A DNA stretch of 64,000 nt from Plastoroseomonas arctica (GTDB lineage Bacteria > Pseudomonadota > Alphaproteobacteria > Acetobacterales > Acetobacteraceae). Positions within the stretch are counted from its first letter, which is position 1, and each line of letters opens with the position of its first letter. Positions 1 through 7,599 of this stretch are shown one piece after another. The position numbers were made by a program, and so were the translations under genes. A model generated the notes under the pieces. The model ran no database searches. It was not told the DNA's origin and saw nothing but the letters and a program-made list of their open reading frames with translations. The DNA is taken from assembly GCF_018128965.1 (NCBI RefSeq), contig NZ_JAAEDH010000016.1, forward strand, positions 48,692-112,691, written 5' to 3'.

Positions 1-1
1 C

Positions 2-148
2 CTCACGGCGGATCGCGGCGTCGAGCTAAACGACACCGAGGTCAGCCGCCACCATCTACGCATCGATGAGCGTGGCAAGCCGTTGCCGCTGCCTCGCCCG
101 AGGAGGATCTATCTTCCGTCGCGGCGTTGTACATGGCCGGCCACATGA
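2..148 (+). CDS. Unidentified 3' fragment of a gene entering the window
   Basis: An open frame runs from the window edge to a TGA at 146-148 and encodes about 48 residues. Its composition looks coding (ELNDTEVSRHHLRIDERGK). The SRHHLRI stretch loosely resembles the conserved SRxH core of FHA phosphopeptide-binding domains, but the fragment is too short to assign. A second frame (about 73-300) also has protein-like composition, so a frameshifted or decayed gene is possible. Function is not recognised. Confidence 0.2.
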   Translation, partial: LTADRGVELNDTEVSRHHLRIDERGKPLPLPRPRRIYLPSRRCTWPAT

Positions 149-286
149 TGGCGCGGCTACATCGTGCTGGCGCCAAAGCCCACCCGGGCTCCGCGCTCAT
201 CAACGTCGCCGCAGGGTTCAGGCGGATGCGGCGGCAAGAATCGAGCGGGCTGTCGGTGCGTCGCATCCTATCAGCCGATCGAACCA

Positions 287-820
287 TCACACCTCTGGCC
301 GCTGAGGCGGCAGCATGCGGTTCAACAATCCGTCGCGTCGCACGGCCACATGCCAGACGGTGCCAGCGATATGCAGGATGACGAGCGCATAGACGGCGAA
401 CTGGCCATAGACGTGAATAGTGTCGGCCACCACGCCCAGCGGATCGTTCTTCGGCAAGCCGGGTAGGGACACGAAGAAAAAGGGAACCGGCTGGCCGTTG
501 CCGGCCATCAGGTAGCCGGTGACGGGCATCACCAGCAGCACAGCGTACAGCAGCCAATGCGTGCCCGCCGAAAGGGCGCGTAGAGCCAGAGGCTGGGACT
601 CCGGCAGGGCTGGCGGCGGATGCGCGAAGCGCCAGGTGAGCCGCGCGATCACCAGCAGGAAAACGGTGATGCCGAACGACTCATGCAGAAAATACCAGTA
701 GACCCGGATCGGCCCCGGCGGGAAATTCTCCGCCACCCAAACGAAGGGGAGCATGAGGAACAGCGCCGCCGTGGTGATCCAGTGCAGGAGCTGCGCCGTG
801 GCGGTATAGCGTTGGAACAT
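287..820 (-). CDS. Cytochrome b561 family protein
   Basis: Predicted 177-residue integral membrane b-type cytochrome that would pass electrons between the quinone pool and a periplasmic partner. It opens with the family-typical RYTATAQLLHW segment and has four hydrophobic helices. Candidate haem-ligand histidines are LLHW, HESFG, THWLLY and the last helix (VILHIAGTVWH). The start was placed at the ATG giving MFQRYT; a GGAG lies 8 bases upstream. The 13 extra upstream codons of the open frame have no family match. No catalase-like partner gene is visible beside it. The family is secure, the physiological partner unknown. Confidence 0.88.
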   Translation of the reverse strand: MFQRYTATAQLLHWITTAALFLMLPFVWVAENFPPGPIRVYWYFLHESFGITVFLLVIARLTWRFAHPPPALPESQPLALRALSAGTHWLLYAVLLVMPVTGYLMAGNGQPVPFFFVSLPGLPKNDPLGVVADTIHVYGQFAVYALVILHIAGTVWHVAVRRDGLLNRMLPPQRPEV

Positions 821-837
821 GGGAGCACTCCTGCCGG

Positions 838-1704
838 ATGACGTCACACGATAGGTCAAGGGTAGGCGTTTGCACCCTGGTCAAGGGGCGCGAGGGGCAT
901 CTGCGCAATCTGCTGGCGGGCCTTGCGCGCGGCACGCGTCTGCCCGACCGCTGTGTCGTGGTCGATATGGGCCGGCATGCGCTTACCCTGCCGGATCTGC
1001 CCTTCCCGGTTGTTCTGCATCATATGCCGTCTGACGGGCTGCCACTGGCGGCGGCACGCAACATGGCGGCGCGCATCGCGGCCACGCCCGATCTCATCTT
1101 TCTCGATGTCGATTGCATCCCGTCTCGAGAGCTTGTCGCCGCCCTTGCGGAGGACATCGCGACCGCCGATGCGCTCATCTGCTGCGAGGTGCTGTACCTT
1201 TCGGCGAGAGATCAAGGGCTGGACGAGTCCGCCATGCTGGAGCGAGGCATGCGCCATCCCGTCCGCGAATTTCCTCCTGCCGGCCTGCGTGCAGAATCGA
1301 ATGCGGGTCTGTTCTGGTCGTTGGCGTTTGGCATGCGGAAAGCCAGCTTTGACCGGCTCGGCGGCTTCGACGAGGCCTTTTCGGGATACGGCGCCGAGGA
1401 CACCGACTTCGCCTTCCGCGCGCGCGCGACCGGAGTTCCGCTGCTCTTCGCCGGGAGCGCCAAGGCCTTTCACCAGTACCACGCGATCCATGATCCTCCG
1501 CTGCACCACTTTGCCGACATCGTCGCCAACGCCAATCGCTTCAGGCAGCTGCATGGCATCTGGCCGATGGATGGATGGCTGGATGCGTTCGCGCGGATGG
1601 GCCTGATCACGGCGCCGTCGGACGCGTCGGCCCTGCACGTACTTCGCATGCCCACGCAGGCGGAGATCGCGGCCTCGGCCTGCCCGCCCGAACGCTGCTT
1701 CTAG
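838..1704 (+). CDS. Glycosyltransferase family 2
   Basis: GT-A fold glycosyltransferase of 288 residues, likely cytosolic, transferring a sugar from a nucleotide-sugar donor onto a surface glycan. Visible features are the N-terminal strand VGVCTLVKGREGHL, the metal-binding DVDCIP (DxD) near residue 100, and the acceptor region GGFDEAF followed by GAEDTDF near 180. This last pair is typical of galactosyltransferase-like GT2 enzymes. It is divergent from cytochrome b561 with only 17 bp between start codons. It faces away from the leftward glycosyltransferase operon at 1811-6676, with which it probably shares a pathway. Substrate cannot be read from sequence. Confidence 0.82.
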   Translation: MTSHDRSRVGVCTLVKGREGHLRNLLAGLARGTRLPDRCVVVDMGRHALTLPDLPFPVVLHHMPSDGLPLAAARNMAARIAATPDLIFLDVDCIPSRELVAALAEDIATADALICCEVLYLSARDQGLDESAMLERGMRHPVREFPPAGLRAESNAGLFWSLAFGMRKASFDRLGGFDEAFSGYGAEDTDFAFRARATGVPLLFAGSAKAFHQYHAIHDPPLHHFADIVANANRFRQLHGIWPMDGWLDAFARMGLITAPSDASALHVLRMPTQAEIAASACPPERCF

Positions 1705-1810
1705 CGCCGCTCGACCGGTCGGGACGGCCCGCGTCTCGTGCGCGGTATCGAGGCCATTTCTGCGAAGCCAGCGCTGCGAACAGGCCGCCGGCAACGCTGC
1801 CGAAGCTCTC

Positions 1811-2800
1811 TTAGGCTTGCGCGGCATCATCGATGAAGGCCGCCGCGCGGGTGAGGGCCTGCGGGTCGTGCAGGGCGGCAATCCGCGTCGGATCCAGCGC
1901 GAAGGCTTCGTCCAGCAGCGCCGGCCAGGAATCTGCCTGCGGCCAGGACGTGCGGCAAATGGCAGCGCCGAGTTCGGCGAGGCGCTCAGCCTTGGCAACC
2001 TGTTCGTCGAATGGCCTTGGCTCAGGCAGGCAGATGAAGCGTTTGCCCAAGGCGGCCACCTCGGCCAGGAGCCCGTCGCCGCCGCCACCGACCACCACCG
2101 CCGCGCCGGCCAGAATCTCCACCACGTCATCGCGCCAGCCCAGCAAGGCCAGGTTGTCCGGGAGGCGGGAAGCGCCGGGGGAGACAGGACCCAGCACGTT
2201 CCATTGCCGCTCGGGCACCGCGCTTGCGGCGGCGATCAGCGCCTCGCGGTCGCCCCCCGATCCGCCGCGGCCGAAGACCACGGCGATATGCTTGCCCGGC
2301 CGAGACCTGGCCGAGGACGCTGTCAGGAAGCCGGCATGGAACGTCCGATGCCGAACCCAGCTCGGCGTATCAGTCGCCTCGATTGCCGCGGGATAGGGCG
2401 CCAGAAGGGCTCTCGCCGCACCGAAGGCCGCGAGGTGGGGCGGATCATCGCGCTTTCCCGCCAGGCGCACATACAGCACCGGTGTGGAGCAGAGCCGCGC
2501 CAACATCGCGACCTCGACCGAGACGTCCACCACCATGAGTGCCGGGCGGACCTCGGCGATCCAGCCGGCGATGCGGGCGGTGCGGGCGCGGAGCCCAGCA
2601 TGGTCGATCGGGGCGTAGTGGAGCCCCGGTGCCGTGCCGTGGCCGCCTGCATCATCGGGCAACTCGACGACCGGACATGACGCGACCCCAGGCGCGGTGC
2701 CGAGGAGCACGCAAGGATGCCGCAACCGGGCCGCCAGCGCCGCGGCGCGCTGCCAGTGACCTGCGCCGTGGTGATGCACGTAGTAGCCGATGGGCCTCAT
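1811..2800 (-). CDS. GT28/MurG-like glycosyltransferase
   Basis: A 329-residue GT-B fold protein. The N-terminus carries a glycine-rich GAGHWQRA loop like that of MurG-type enzymes. The C-terminal half has a donor-site pattern, VVGGGGDGLLAEV near residue 235, followed by CLPEPRPFDEQ, where GT28 proteins bind UDP-sugars. No membrane segment is seen. It is the last gene of a leftward operon; its start overlaps the stop of the upstream GT2 gene by 4 bp (ATGA). Role inferred: sugar transfer in assembly of an extracellular or lipid-linked glycan. Confidence 0.72.
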   Translation of the reverse strand: MRPIGYYVHHHGAGHWQRAAALAARLRHPCVLLGTAPGVASCPVVELPDDAGGHGTAPGLHYAPIDHAGLRARTARIAGWIAEVRPALMVVDVSVEVAMLARLCSTPVLYVRLAGKRDDPPHLAAFGAARALLAPYPAAIEATDTPSWVRHRTFHAGFLTASSARSRPGKHIAVVFGRGGSGGDREALIAAASAVPERQWNVLGPVSPGASRLPDNLALLGWRDDVVEILAGAAVVVGGGGDGLLAEVAALGKRFICLPEPRPFDEQVAKAERLAELGAAICRTSWPQADSWPALLDEAFALDPTRIAALHDPQALTRAAAFIDDAAQA

Positions 2801-3768
2801 GCGACGAGGGACTCCAGCGTCGCAGTCGCAGCCCCGATCTCCTGTTCCCTGACCAACAGCGCAGGCAATGTCGGCTCAATGCGCGCAACATAGGCGATAT
2901 CGTTGACGCAATCCGGCGCCAGGCCCGGGTCGGCGGCATAGGCGACCCGCAGCGCACGCCGCCGGCCCAGCACGGACTGCCAGTGGCCGGCGTCCGGGAC
3001 GAGGTGTGACGCCCCGGTCTCTGCGATCATCCGCCACCGGCGCATCTCCGTGGCCATCCCGCCGGCTGCACGCCCGTCCTCGCGAACCGAAACTGCCGTC
3101 CAGACATCTGGGTCGTGCCGCACTCGACCCCCGCACCGCTCGACGGCCGCCACGAGCGCGTTGTCCTCGCCGGTGGGAATCGGCGGCACGCCGCCGGCGG
3201 CCACATATGCTGAAAGGGTCAATGCCAGACTGGCGCCGGTGTGATCACCGTGCCGCGGCCATGGGTCGTGCGGCACCGGGTCGATCGACTCCGCCAATCG
3301 CCGCACCGCGGACCAGTATCGTGCAACGCGTGCGCGGGTCAGGCGCAGCCAATCCGGCACCGGAGCGTCGGGCAGGCGGATCTCGCCTCCGACTGCGTCG
3401 CAGCCCGCCTCGATGGCGCGCAGGCTTGCCGCAATCCAGTGCGGCGGAGGCACGGTGTCGGCATCGGTGCTGATCAGCACCGCGTCCGCATAGCCATCCT
3501 CTCGTAGCCACTCCACGCCGGCGTTCATCGCAAGGCTCCGGGCTGTTCCGGCATTGGCGCGTTCGCTCGCCAACGTGACCTCTTCAACCCGCAATGCGAT
3601 CCGGCGGGCTGCCTTCCGGGCCACATCGGCGGTGCCGTCGGAGCAGTTGTTGGCGAGCACCAGGACCCGCAGCGGACCATCAATCGCCTGGCGCTCCAGC
3701 GCGGCGAGCAGCGCCGGCAAGGACGCCGCCTCGTCACGGGCCGGGACGCACACGATGCACGGCCTCAT
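2797..3768 (-). CDS. Glycosyltransferase family 2
   Basis: A 323-residue GT2 enzyme with the classical N-terminus CVPARDEAASLPALL, the nucleotide-sugar strand NNCSDGTADV near residue 40, and the metal-binding STDADTVPPPHW near 100. The C-terminal half (PTGEDNALVAAV) carries the ED acceptor motif. It overlaps the next gene by 4 bp and its own start overlaps the upstream GT4 stop by 4 bp, so the operon is translationally coupled. Homologues often sit beside NodS-like methyltransferases and acyl-CoA-dehydrogenase-like proteins, as here. Acceptor unknown. Confidence 0.85.
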   Translation of the reverse strand: MRPCIVCVPARDEAASLPALLAALERQAIDGPLRVLVLANNCSDGTADVARKAARRIALRVEEVTLASERANAGTARSLAMNAGVEWLREDGYADAVLISTDADTVPPPHWIAASLRAIEAGCDAVGGEIRLPDAPVPDWLRLTRARVARYWSAVRRLAESIDPVPHDPWPRHGDHTGASLALTLSAYVAAGGVPPIPTGEDNALVAAVERCGGRVRHDPDVWTAVSVREDGRAAGGMATEMRRWRMIAETGASHLVPDAGHWQSVLGRRRALRVAYAADPGLAPDCVNDIAYVARIEPTLPALLVREQEIGAATATLESLVA

Positions 3769-4841
3769 TCGGCCGCGATGGCGTAAGGCGCCAGAAGTTG
3801 CCGGTACAATGCCTCATAGCCGTCCATCATCACCCGCGCGTCGCAAAGCAATTCTGCCCGGCGCCGGCAAGCCGCGCGGGACAAGACCACCGCCTGAGGG
3901 AGCGCTTTCGCCAGCGCTTCGACATCGTCGGGCGGCACCAGCCGACCCGTCGCGTCATCGAGCAGTTCCGGCAAGGCACCGCGGGCAAACCCGGCGACCG
4001 GCGTGCCGCAGGCCAGCGCCTCGGCCACCACCAGACCATAGGGTTCCTCGAAGCGCGGCGTGATCACCGCGACAGAGGCTTGGGCGATCTCGGCCGCCAG
4101 ATCGGCGTGATCGAGGTGGCCGAGATAGGTGATGTCAGGGCCGAGTTCCGGTGCAATGACGTCGCGCCAATACACAGCGTCGTTCCGCGGACCCACAAGG
4201 CGCAATGGCATCTTTGCAAGCCGCGCGGCGGCGATGGCGAGATGCGCGCCCTTCTCGGGCACGAGGCGCCCATACCACAGTGCCACGGGAACGCGCGGCG
4301 CCTCCAGATGGGCGGTGAACAGGTCAAGCTCGATCCCGTTCATGATCACGCCGTCAACCGCGATGACCTTGCGCCACATGGCGCGGACTTTCTCCGACAC
4401 CCCGAAGAACTGGATATCGCGACGGCCTCGCTCGACCACGCCGTGCACGAGTTCCGGAAACGGCGGCGTGTGAAACATGGTCACCATCGGCGCCGCGATG
4501 CGATGGGCCTCGATCAGCGGCAGGTAATGCAGGCTGTTGTTGTGCACCACGTCAAAGCCGCCGGTAGCGATCGAGCCGATGATCTCCGCATAGGCGCGAT
4601 GTTCGGTGTCCGCGATGCTCGCTTGGCTCACGGTGTCCGAGGGTATGCCCGTAGGCTCGCAGACGCAGACGGGTGCCAGGGCAGGGTCGGACCCCTCGGC
4701 GGCAAACAGCGTCACGTCGTGACCCCTGGCGATCAAGTGCCGCGCCAGCAGGTGCGTGTGCATCTCGAGGCCGCCGGCGAAGGGCTGCGCAATCGGGTAT
4801 TTCAGATGTCCGATAATCGCGATCTTCAGGCCATCACGCAT
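3765..4841 (-). CDS. Glycosyltransferase family 4 (GT-B)
   Basis: A 358-residue retaining glycosyltransferase. The N-terminal domain begins KIAIIGHLKYPIAQPFAGGLE with HTHLLARHLIARGHDV. The C-terminal GT4 signature includes WYGRLVPEKGAHLAI near residue 180 and the donor-binding EPYGLVVAEALACGTPVAGF near 265, with the EX7E glutamates. The open frame extends 61 codons upstream, but that part runs through the methyltransferase gene; the ATG at 4841 gives an 8-bp overlap with that gene and fits the family. It belongs to the leftward glycan operon. Confidence 0.86.
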   Translation of the reverse strand: MRDGLKIAIIGHLKYPIAQPFAGGLEMHTHLLARHLIARGHDVTLFAAEGSDPALAPVCVCEPTGIPSDTVSQASIADTEHRAYAEIIGSIATGGFDVVHNNSLHYLPLIEAHRIAAPMVTMFHTPPFPELVHGVVERGRRDIQFFGVSEKVRAMWRKVIAVDGVIMNGIELDLFTAHLEAPRVPVALWYGRLVPEKGAHLAIAAARLAKMPLRLVGPRNDAVYWRDVIAPELGPDITYLGHLDHADLAAEIAQASVAVITPRFEEPYGLVVAEALACGTPVAGFARGALPELLDDATGRLVPPDDVEALAKALPQAVVLSRAACRRRAELLCDARVMMDGYEALYRQLLAPYAIAAE

Positions 4842-5418
4842 GTCGCACCACATCCATGCGATAGAGTTCCTCGCGGCGCGCAGATATCGGTTGCAGCGCC
4901 GCGCCGGCTGCCGCGAGGAAGCCTTCGACGGCTGCGTCACCAGTTTGCGAATAGGGCGGATTGCACACTGGCAACCAGTGAACCAGCACCACATCGCCAC
5001 CGGGTGCGAGCGACGCGAGGACACGTGCCGCGATGATTTCGATGTCGGCCGGGCTGAAGTAATACAGAACTTCCGACAGGATGATCAGGTCGAACGTCGC
5101 GTCCGTGGGCCAGTCTTCGGGGATGCGCCCACGGCGCACCGACACCCAGGGCGCGTCGGCGGTGCGGGCGCGGGCAGCCGGTAATGGTGCCTCGACAGCA
5201 TCGATCGCGAGCAGGCGGTCACAGCGCTCGGCCACCTGTCGCGTCAGCACACCGATCGAACAGCCGACCTCGAAGGCATTCGCGTAGCGAGCGCGGGGCA
5301 GGGCGGCCAGGGTCGCTGCATACTTATTCTGCTCGTATTCGTGTCGGGCGAATCCCCAGGGGTCCTCGCCCTGCTTCCTGTAGAAATCTTCGAAAAAGAT
5401 GGCTGGGAGCGATTCCAT
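4834..5418 (-). CDS. NodS-like SAM-dependent methyltransferase
   Basis: A 194-residue class I methyltransferase. The SAM-binding motif I is FEVGCSIGVLTRQVAERC near residue 50, followed by LLAIDAVEAPL; DLIILSEVLYYFSP near 110 is motif IV as in NodS, the N-methyltransferase of Nod-factor synthesis. Full length matches the family (about 190-200). The start is either GTG at 5421 or ATG at 5418; the ATG forms TGATG with the stop of the small ORF upstream. In other bacteria this family lies beside GT2 genes and PIG-L deacetylases, suggesting sugar N-methylation. No PIG-L gene is present here. Confidence 0.82.
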   Translation of the reverse strand: MESLPAIFFEDFYRKQGEDPWGFARHEYEQNKYAATLAALPRARYANAFEVGCSIGVLTRQVAERCDRLLAIDAVEAPLPAARARTADAPWVSVRRGRIPEDWPTDATFDLIILSEVLYYFSPADIEIIAARVLASLAPGGDVVLVHWLPVCNPPYSQTGDAAVEGFLAAAGAALQPISARREELYRMDVVRHA

Positions 5419-5567
5419 CACGCCGCGTCCTCAAGGTGCCCCAGGAACGGACGACACAGCACGTCCAGTCTCCATGGCTGCACCACCTCCTTCGTACCGG
5501 GCATCGGGCCACAGTGTCGGACCAGGACCCGCACTTCCGCGTTCCGCAAACGTCCGGACGCAGTCAC
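5418..5567 (-). CDS. Small coupled ORF (49 aa), unknown
   Basis: A 49-codon frame starts at a GTG overlapping the acyl-CoA-dehydrogenase stop (GTGA) and ends in a TGA touching the methyltransferase ATG (TGATG). It therefore fills the gap between the two genes exactly. Residues include EVRVLVRHCGPMPG and WRLDVLCRPFLGHLEDAA. No family is recognised. Either it is a real translationally coupled small protein or it is a remnant of a larger gene. A PIG-L deacetylase often occupies this slot in similar clusters, but no HPDD motif is visible. Confidence 0.4.
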   Translation of the reverse strand: MTASGRLRNAEVRVLVRHCGPMPGTKEVVQPWRLDVLCRPFLGHLEDAA

Positions 5568-6676
5568 TGCCACATCTCGCCAACCCTGTTCCGAGACCGA
5601 AGAGCCGCCGCGGCGCCACGCACCAGCGCATGATCAGGGCCGGGCTGGCGCAAGTAGGTGGAAAGGTCACGTACCAGCCGCTCCAGTGGGTTCGGCTGCA
5701 TGAACGCCTGCAGGCCGACCGAACGGTTGGCAAGCTCCATGACGTCCAGCGCGGCCCGCTCGACCACGCCCCGTGCCAAATCGACGTACGCGATGACGTG
5801 GTCCGGATCGGCGCCGTCCTGCTCGGTCAACGCCGCGGCGGACTGAACCCACAGCCGCGCCGTCTCGGCGGCCGCGATGGCGTTGCCCAGGCGCGCGGCC
5901 TGATGCGGATCGCCACCGCGCTGCGTGCGGGTAAGATGGCTACGCAGCAACTCGGCCACTTCTTCGAGCGCACCCAGGTGGACAGCCAGGAACCGCCAGG
6001 CTCCGGTCGAGAAATCGGGCTGCGTCTGATAGGCATCGCGAGCGCCGATCATCATGTCGGGCGTAACCGCAACGCCTTCCAAATCGACGCTGCCGGTGGC
6101 CGATGCCCGCATGCCTGTCGGCGTCCAGGCGGAAAGATCCGCGCGTGGGGTGGAAAGGGGAAGTGGAACCAGCACCATCTGCTGCCCCTCTCCGTCCGCT
6201 TCAGACCAGCGCGCCGTTACGAGCGCCCGCTCAACAAGTCCTGCCCCAGAGCAGAGAACCTTTCCTCCGCGCAGTATGCGATCCCGCAACCGCAGGCTGA
6301 GCGAAGGCGATTCGGTGTTCCAGACGCCAAAAAGACGCCCGTCCAATGCGGCGACCGACGCCCCCTCCTGCTGGTCCGACGTGCCGTGGCGCAGGATCAG
6401 GCGGATGGCATTGACGTGGCCTTCATACAGACGCCCGAGCGACAGGTTCGTCCGACCAAGCAGGCGCAGGGCATCAAAGCCCGCGGCACCCGACCAACCG
6501 CTGCCACCAAGTGACGGCGGAAAAGGGGCTACCAGCAGCCCTGCGGCCGCCAAATCCTCGATGTCTTTCGCGGGCAGCCCGGGTTTCGAATCCAACGCTG
6601 TAGCCCGCTGAGCGATCGTCGGAAGAACATCGCGAAGGCGTTCCAATTGCGATCGTGATGCCTGGTTGGTGTCCAT
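5564..6676 (-). CDS. Acyl-CoA dehydrogenase-like flavoprotein
   Basis: A 370-residue protein with the acyl-CoA dehydrogenase layout: an N-terminal helical domain (LPAKDIEDLAAAGLLVAPFP), a middle beta domain with FGVWNTESPSLSLRLRD, and a C-terminal four-helix bundle ending LVRDLSTYLRQPGPDHAL. The open frame starts 107 codons upstream at 6997, but similarity begins at MDTNQASRS, so the ATG at 6676 was chosen. It heads the leftward glycan operon. In this context it more likely modifies a sugar or acyl group on a glycan intermediate than serves beta-oxidation; that is inference from neighbours. Whether the catalytic glutamate is conserved was not resolved. Confidence 0.75.
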   Translation of the reverse strand: MDTNQASRSQLERLRDVLPTIAQRATALDSKPGLPAKDIEDLAAAGLLVAPFPPSLGGSGWSGAAGFDALRLLGRTNLSLGRLYEGHVNAIRLILRHGTSDQQEGASVAALDGRLFGVWNTESPSLSLRLRDRILRGGKVLCSGAGLVERALVTARWSEADGEGQQMVLVPLPLSTPRADLSAWTPTGMRASATGSVDLEGVAVTPDMMIGARDAYQTQPDFSTGAWRFLAVHLGALEEVAELLRSHLTRTQRGGDPHQAARLGNAIAAAETARLWVQSAAALTEQDGADPDHVIAYVDLARGVVERAALDVMELANRSVGLQAFMQPNPLERLVRDLSTYLRQPGPDHALVRGAAAALRSRNRVGEMWQ

Positions 6677-7220
6677 GCGGTGCAGACGCGTTGCAAACAC
6701 AAAGGTTGCAAGATCTGCGCTGCAGCTCGAGGCCGATAGCGTCGGCCTTGTTTCAGGCGGAAGTGAACTCTGCGATGCGAAATGAAGGTCAGCAGGAGCC
6801 CTTTTGGGCGATGATTCCGCGGCGAAGACCAGTTTTACGTAGACCCTGACGCGACATGTTCCGCAGCTACTTCGGGACGTCGATCGAGAGGATGCGAGAA
6901 CCCTGCGCTCCAGCAGCTTCGCATGCCCGATCTGGCGACACAGCAACGGCCTTCCATCGGCTGCGAACTTGGCCACCCGCGTTTCCTGCGGCGTCACGTT
7001 CGTAGCCCTCGCACATCGCGCCGCGCCGCGAGGTTTAAGTCAGGCGGTTCGCCAATTCAAAGCGATACGCGGTGAATGCCACTTGTGGGCCAGCGCAGGA
7101 GGTCGCCTGCTCTTGCGTGTTGCAGTCACGTCGGTGCCGGCGCGGGTCGACGACGTCATGCTTCGGACGAGGTGCCCGGCCCCGGAGCCGTAAGCGGGCC
7201 GGCCGACGAAATGATTTGCG
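6677..7220. other. Intergenic region, no gene supported
   Basis: About 540 bp between the divergent acyl-CoA dehydrogenase and the metE leader. Open frames here have arginine- and serine-rich translations with no recognisable family and look like non-coding shadows. It presumably holds the promoter of the leftward glycan operon, but no confident -35/-10 pair was found. Confidence 0.5.
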
Positions 7221-7240
7221 GATATAAATATATCTTTATG
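7221..7240. promoter_or_regulatory. AT-rich palindrome upstream of metE
   Basis: A perfect palindrome GATATAAATATATC (7221-7234), extended by TTTAT, stands out in GC-rich DNA about 35 bp before the riboswitch. It resembles ATATAAA-N-ATATCTTTAT operators that I recall for ArsR-family regulators of methionine and SAM-cycle genes in Proteobacteria. The TTGACG at 7245-7250 could be a -35 element. Interpretation as an operator for metE is inference. Confidence 0.45.
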
Positions 7241-7267
7241 TTACTTGACGTAGATGTGCCGCTGGTC

Positions 7268-7478
7268 CAGACAGGCTCGTCGAGGTTCCCCTGGTCGGGT
7301 TTGGCCGGGGGCTAAGAGGGAATTCGGTGGGGCGGCAACGCCGAGCCCGAAGCTGCCCCCGCAACTGTGAGCGGTGAGCCGAAGTCCGACACGCGCCACT
7401 GATGCCACCCCCGATCCATCGGGACGCACCGGGAAGGCCAGGACACAGGCGCTGACCCGTGAGCCAGGAGACCTGCCC
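7268..7478 (+). promoter_or_regulatory. Cobalamin riboswitch of metE
   Basis: The classical B12-riboswitch elements occur in order: GGTTCCCC (7284-7291), TAAGAGGGAATTCGGTGG (7313-7330), the core GAAGCTGCCCCCGCAACTGT (about 7349-7368) with GTGAG, GCCACTG near 7396, GGGAAGGC near 7432, and the B12 box AGCCAGGAGACCTGCC (7462-7477). It ends about 120 bases before the metE start. It should reduce metE expression when adenosylcobalamin is plentiful, so that a B12-dependent MetH can take over. The assignment is sequence-based and strong. Confidence 0.93.
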
Positions 7479-7599
7479 CGACACATAACGTCCTCCGGCG
7501 GGGTGCCCGGTCAGGTCGCAGGTTTCGCCCGCGACGGGATCAGCCGCCGCGCGTGGAGTTGCGCCCGGCTGTGCCTCTGCCAGCAGCAAAGGCAGATCG

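Noticed and set aside
3594..5036. 480-codon open frame on the plus strand
   Set aside because: It is the antisense shadow of the glycosyltransferase genes, with arginine/histidine/glycine-rich composition and no family resemblance.
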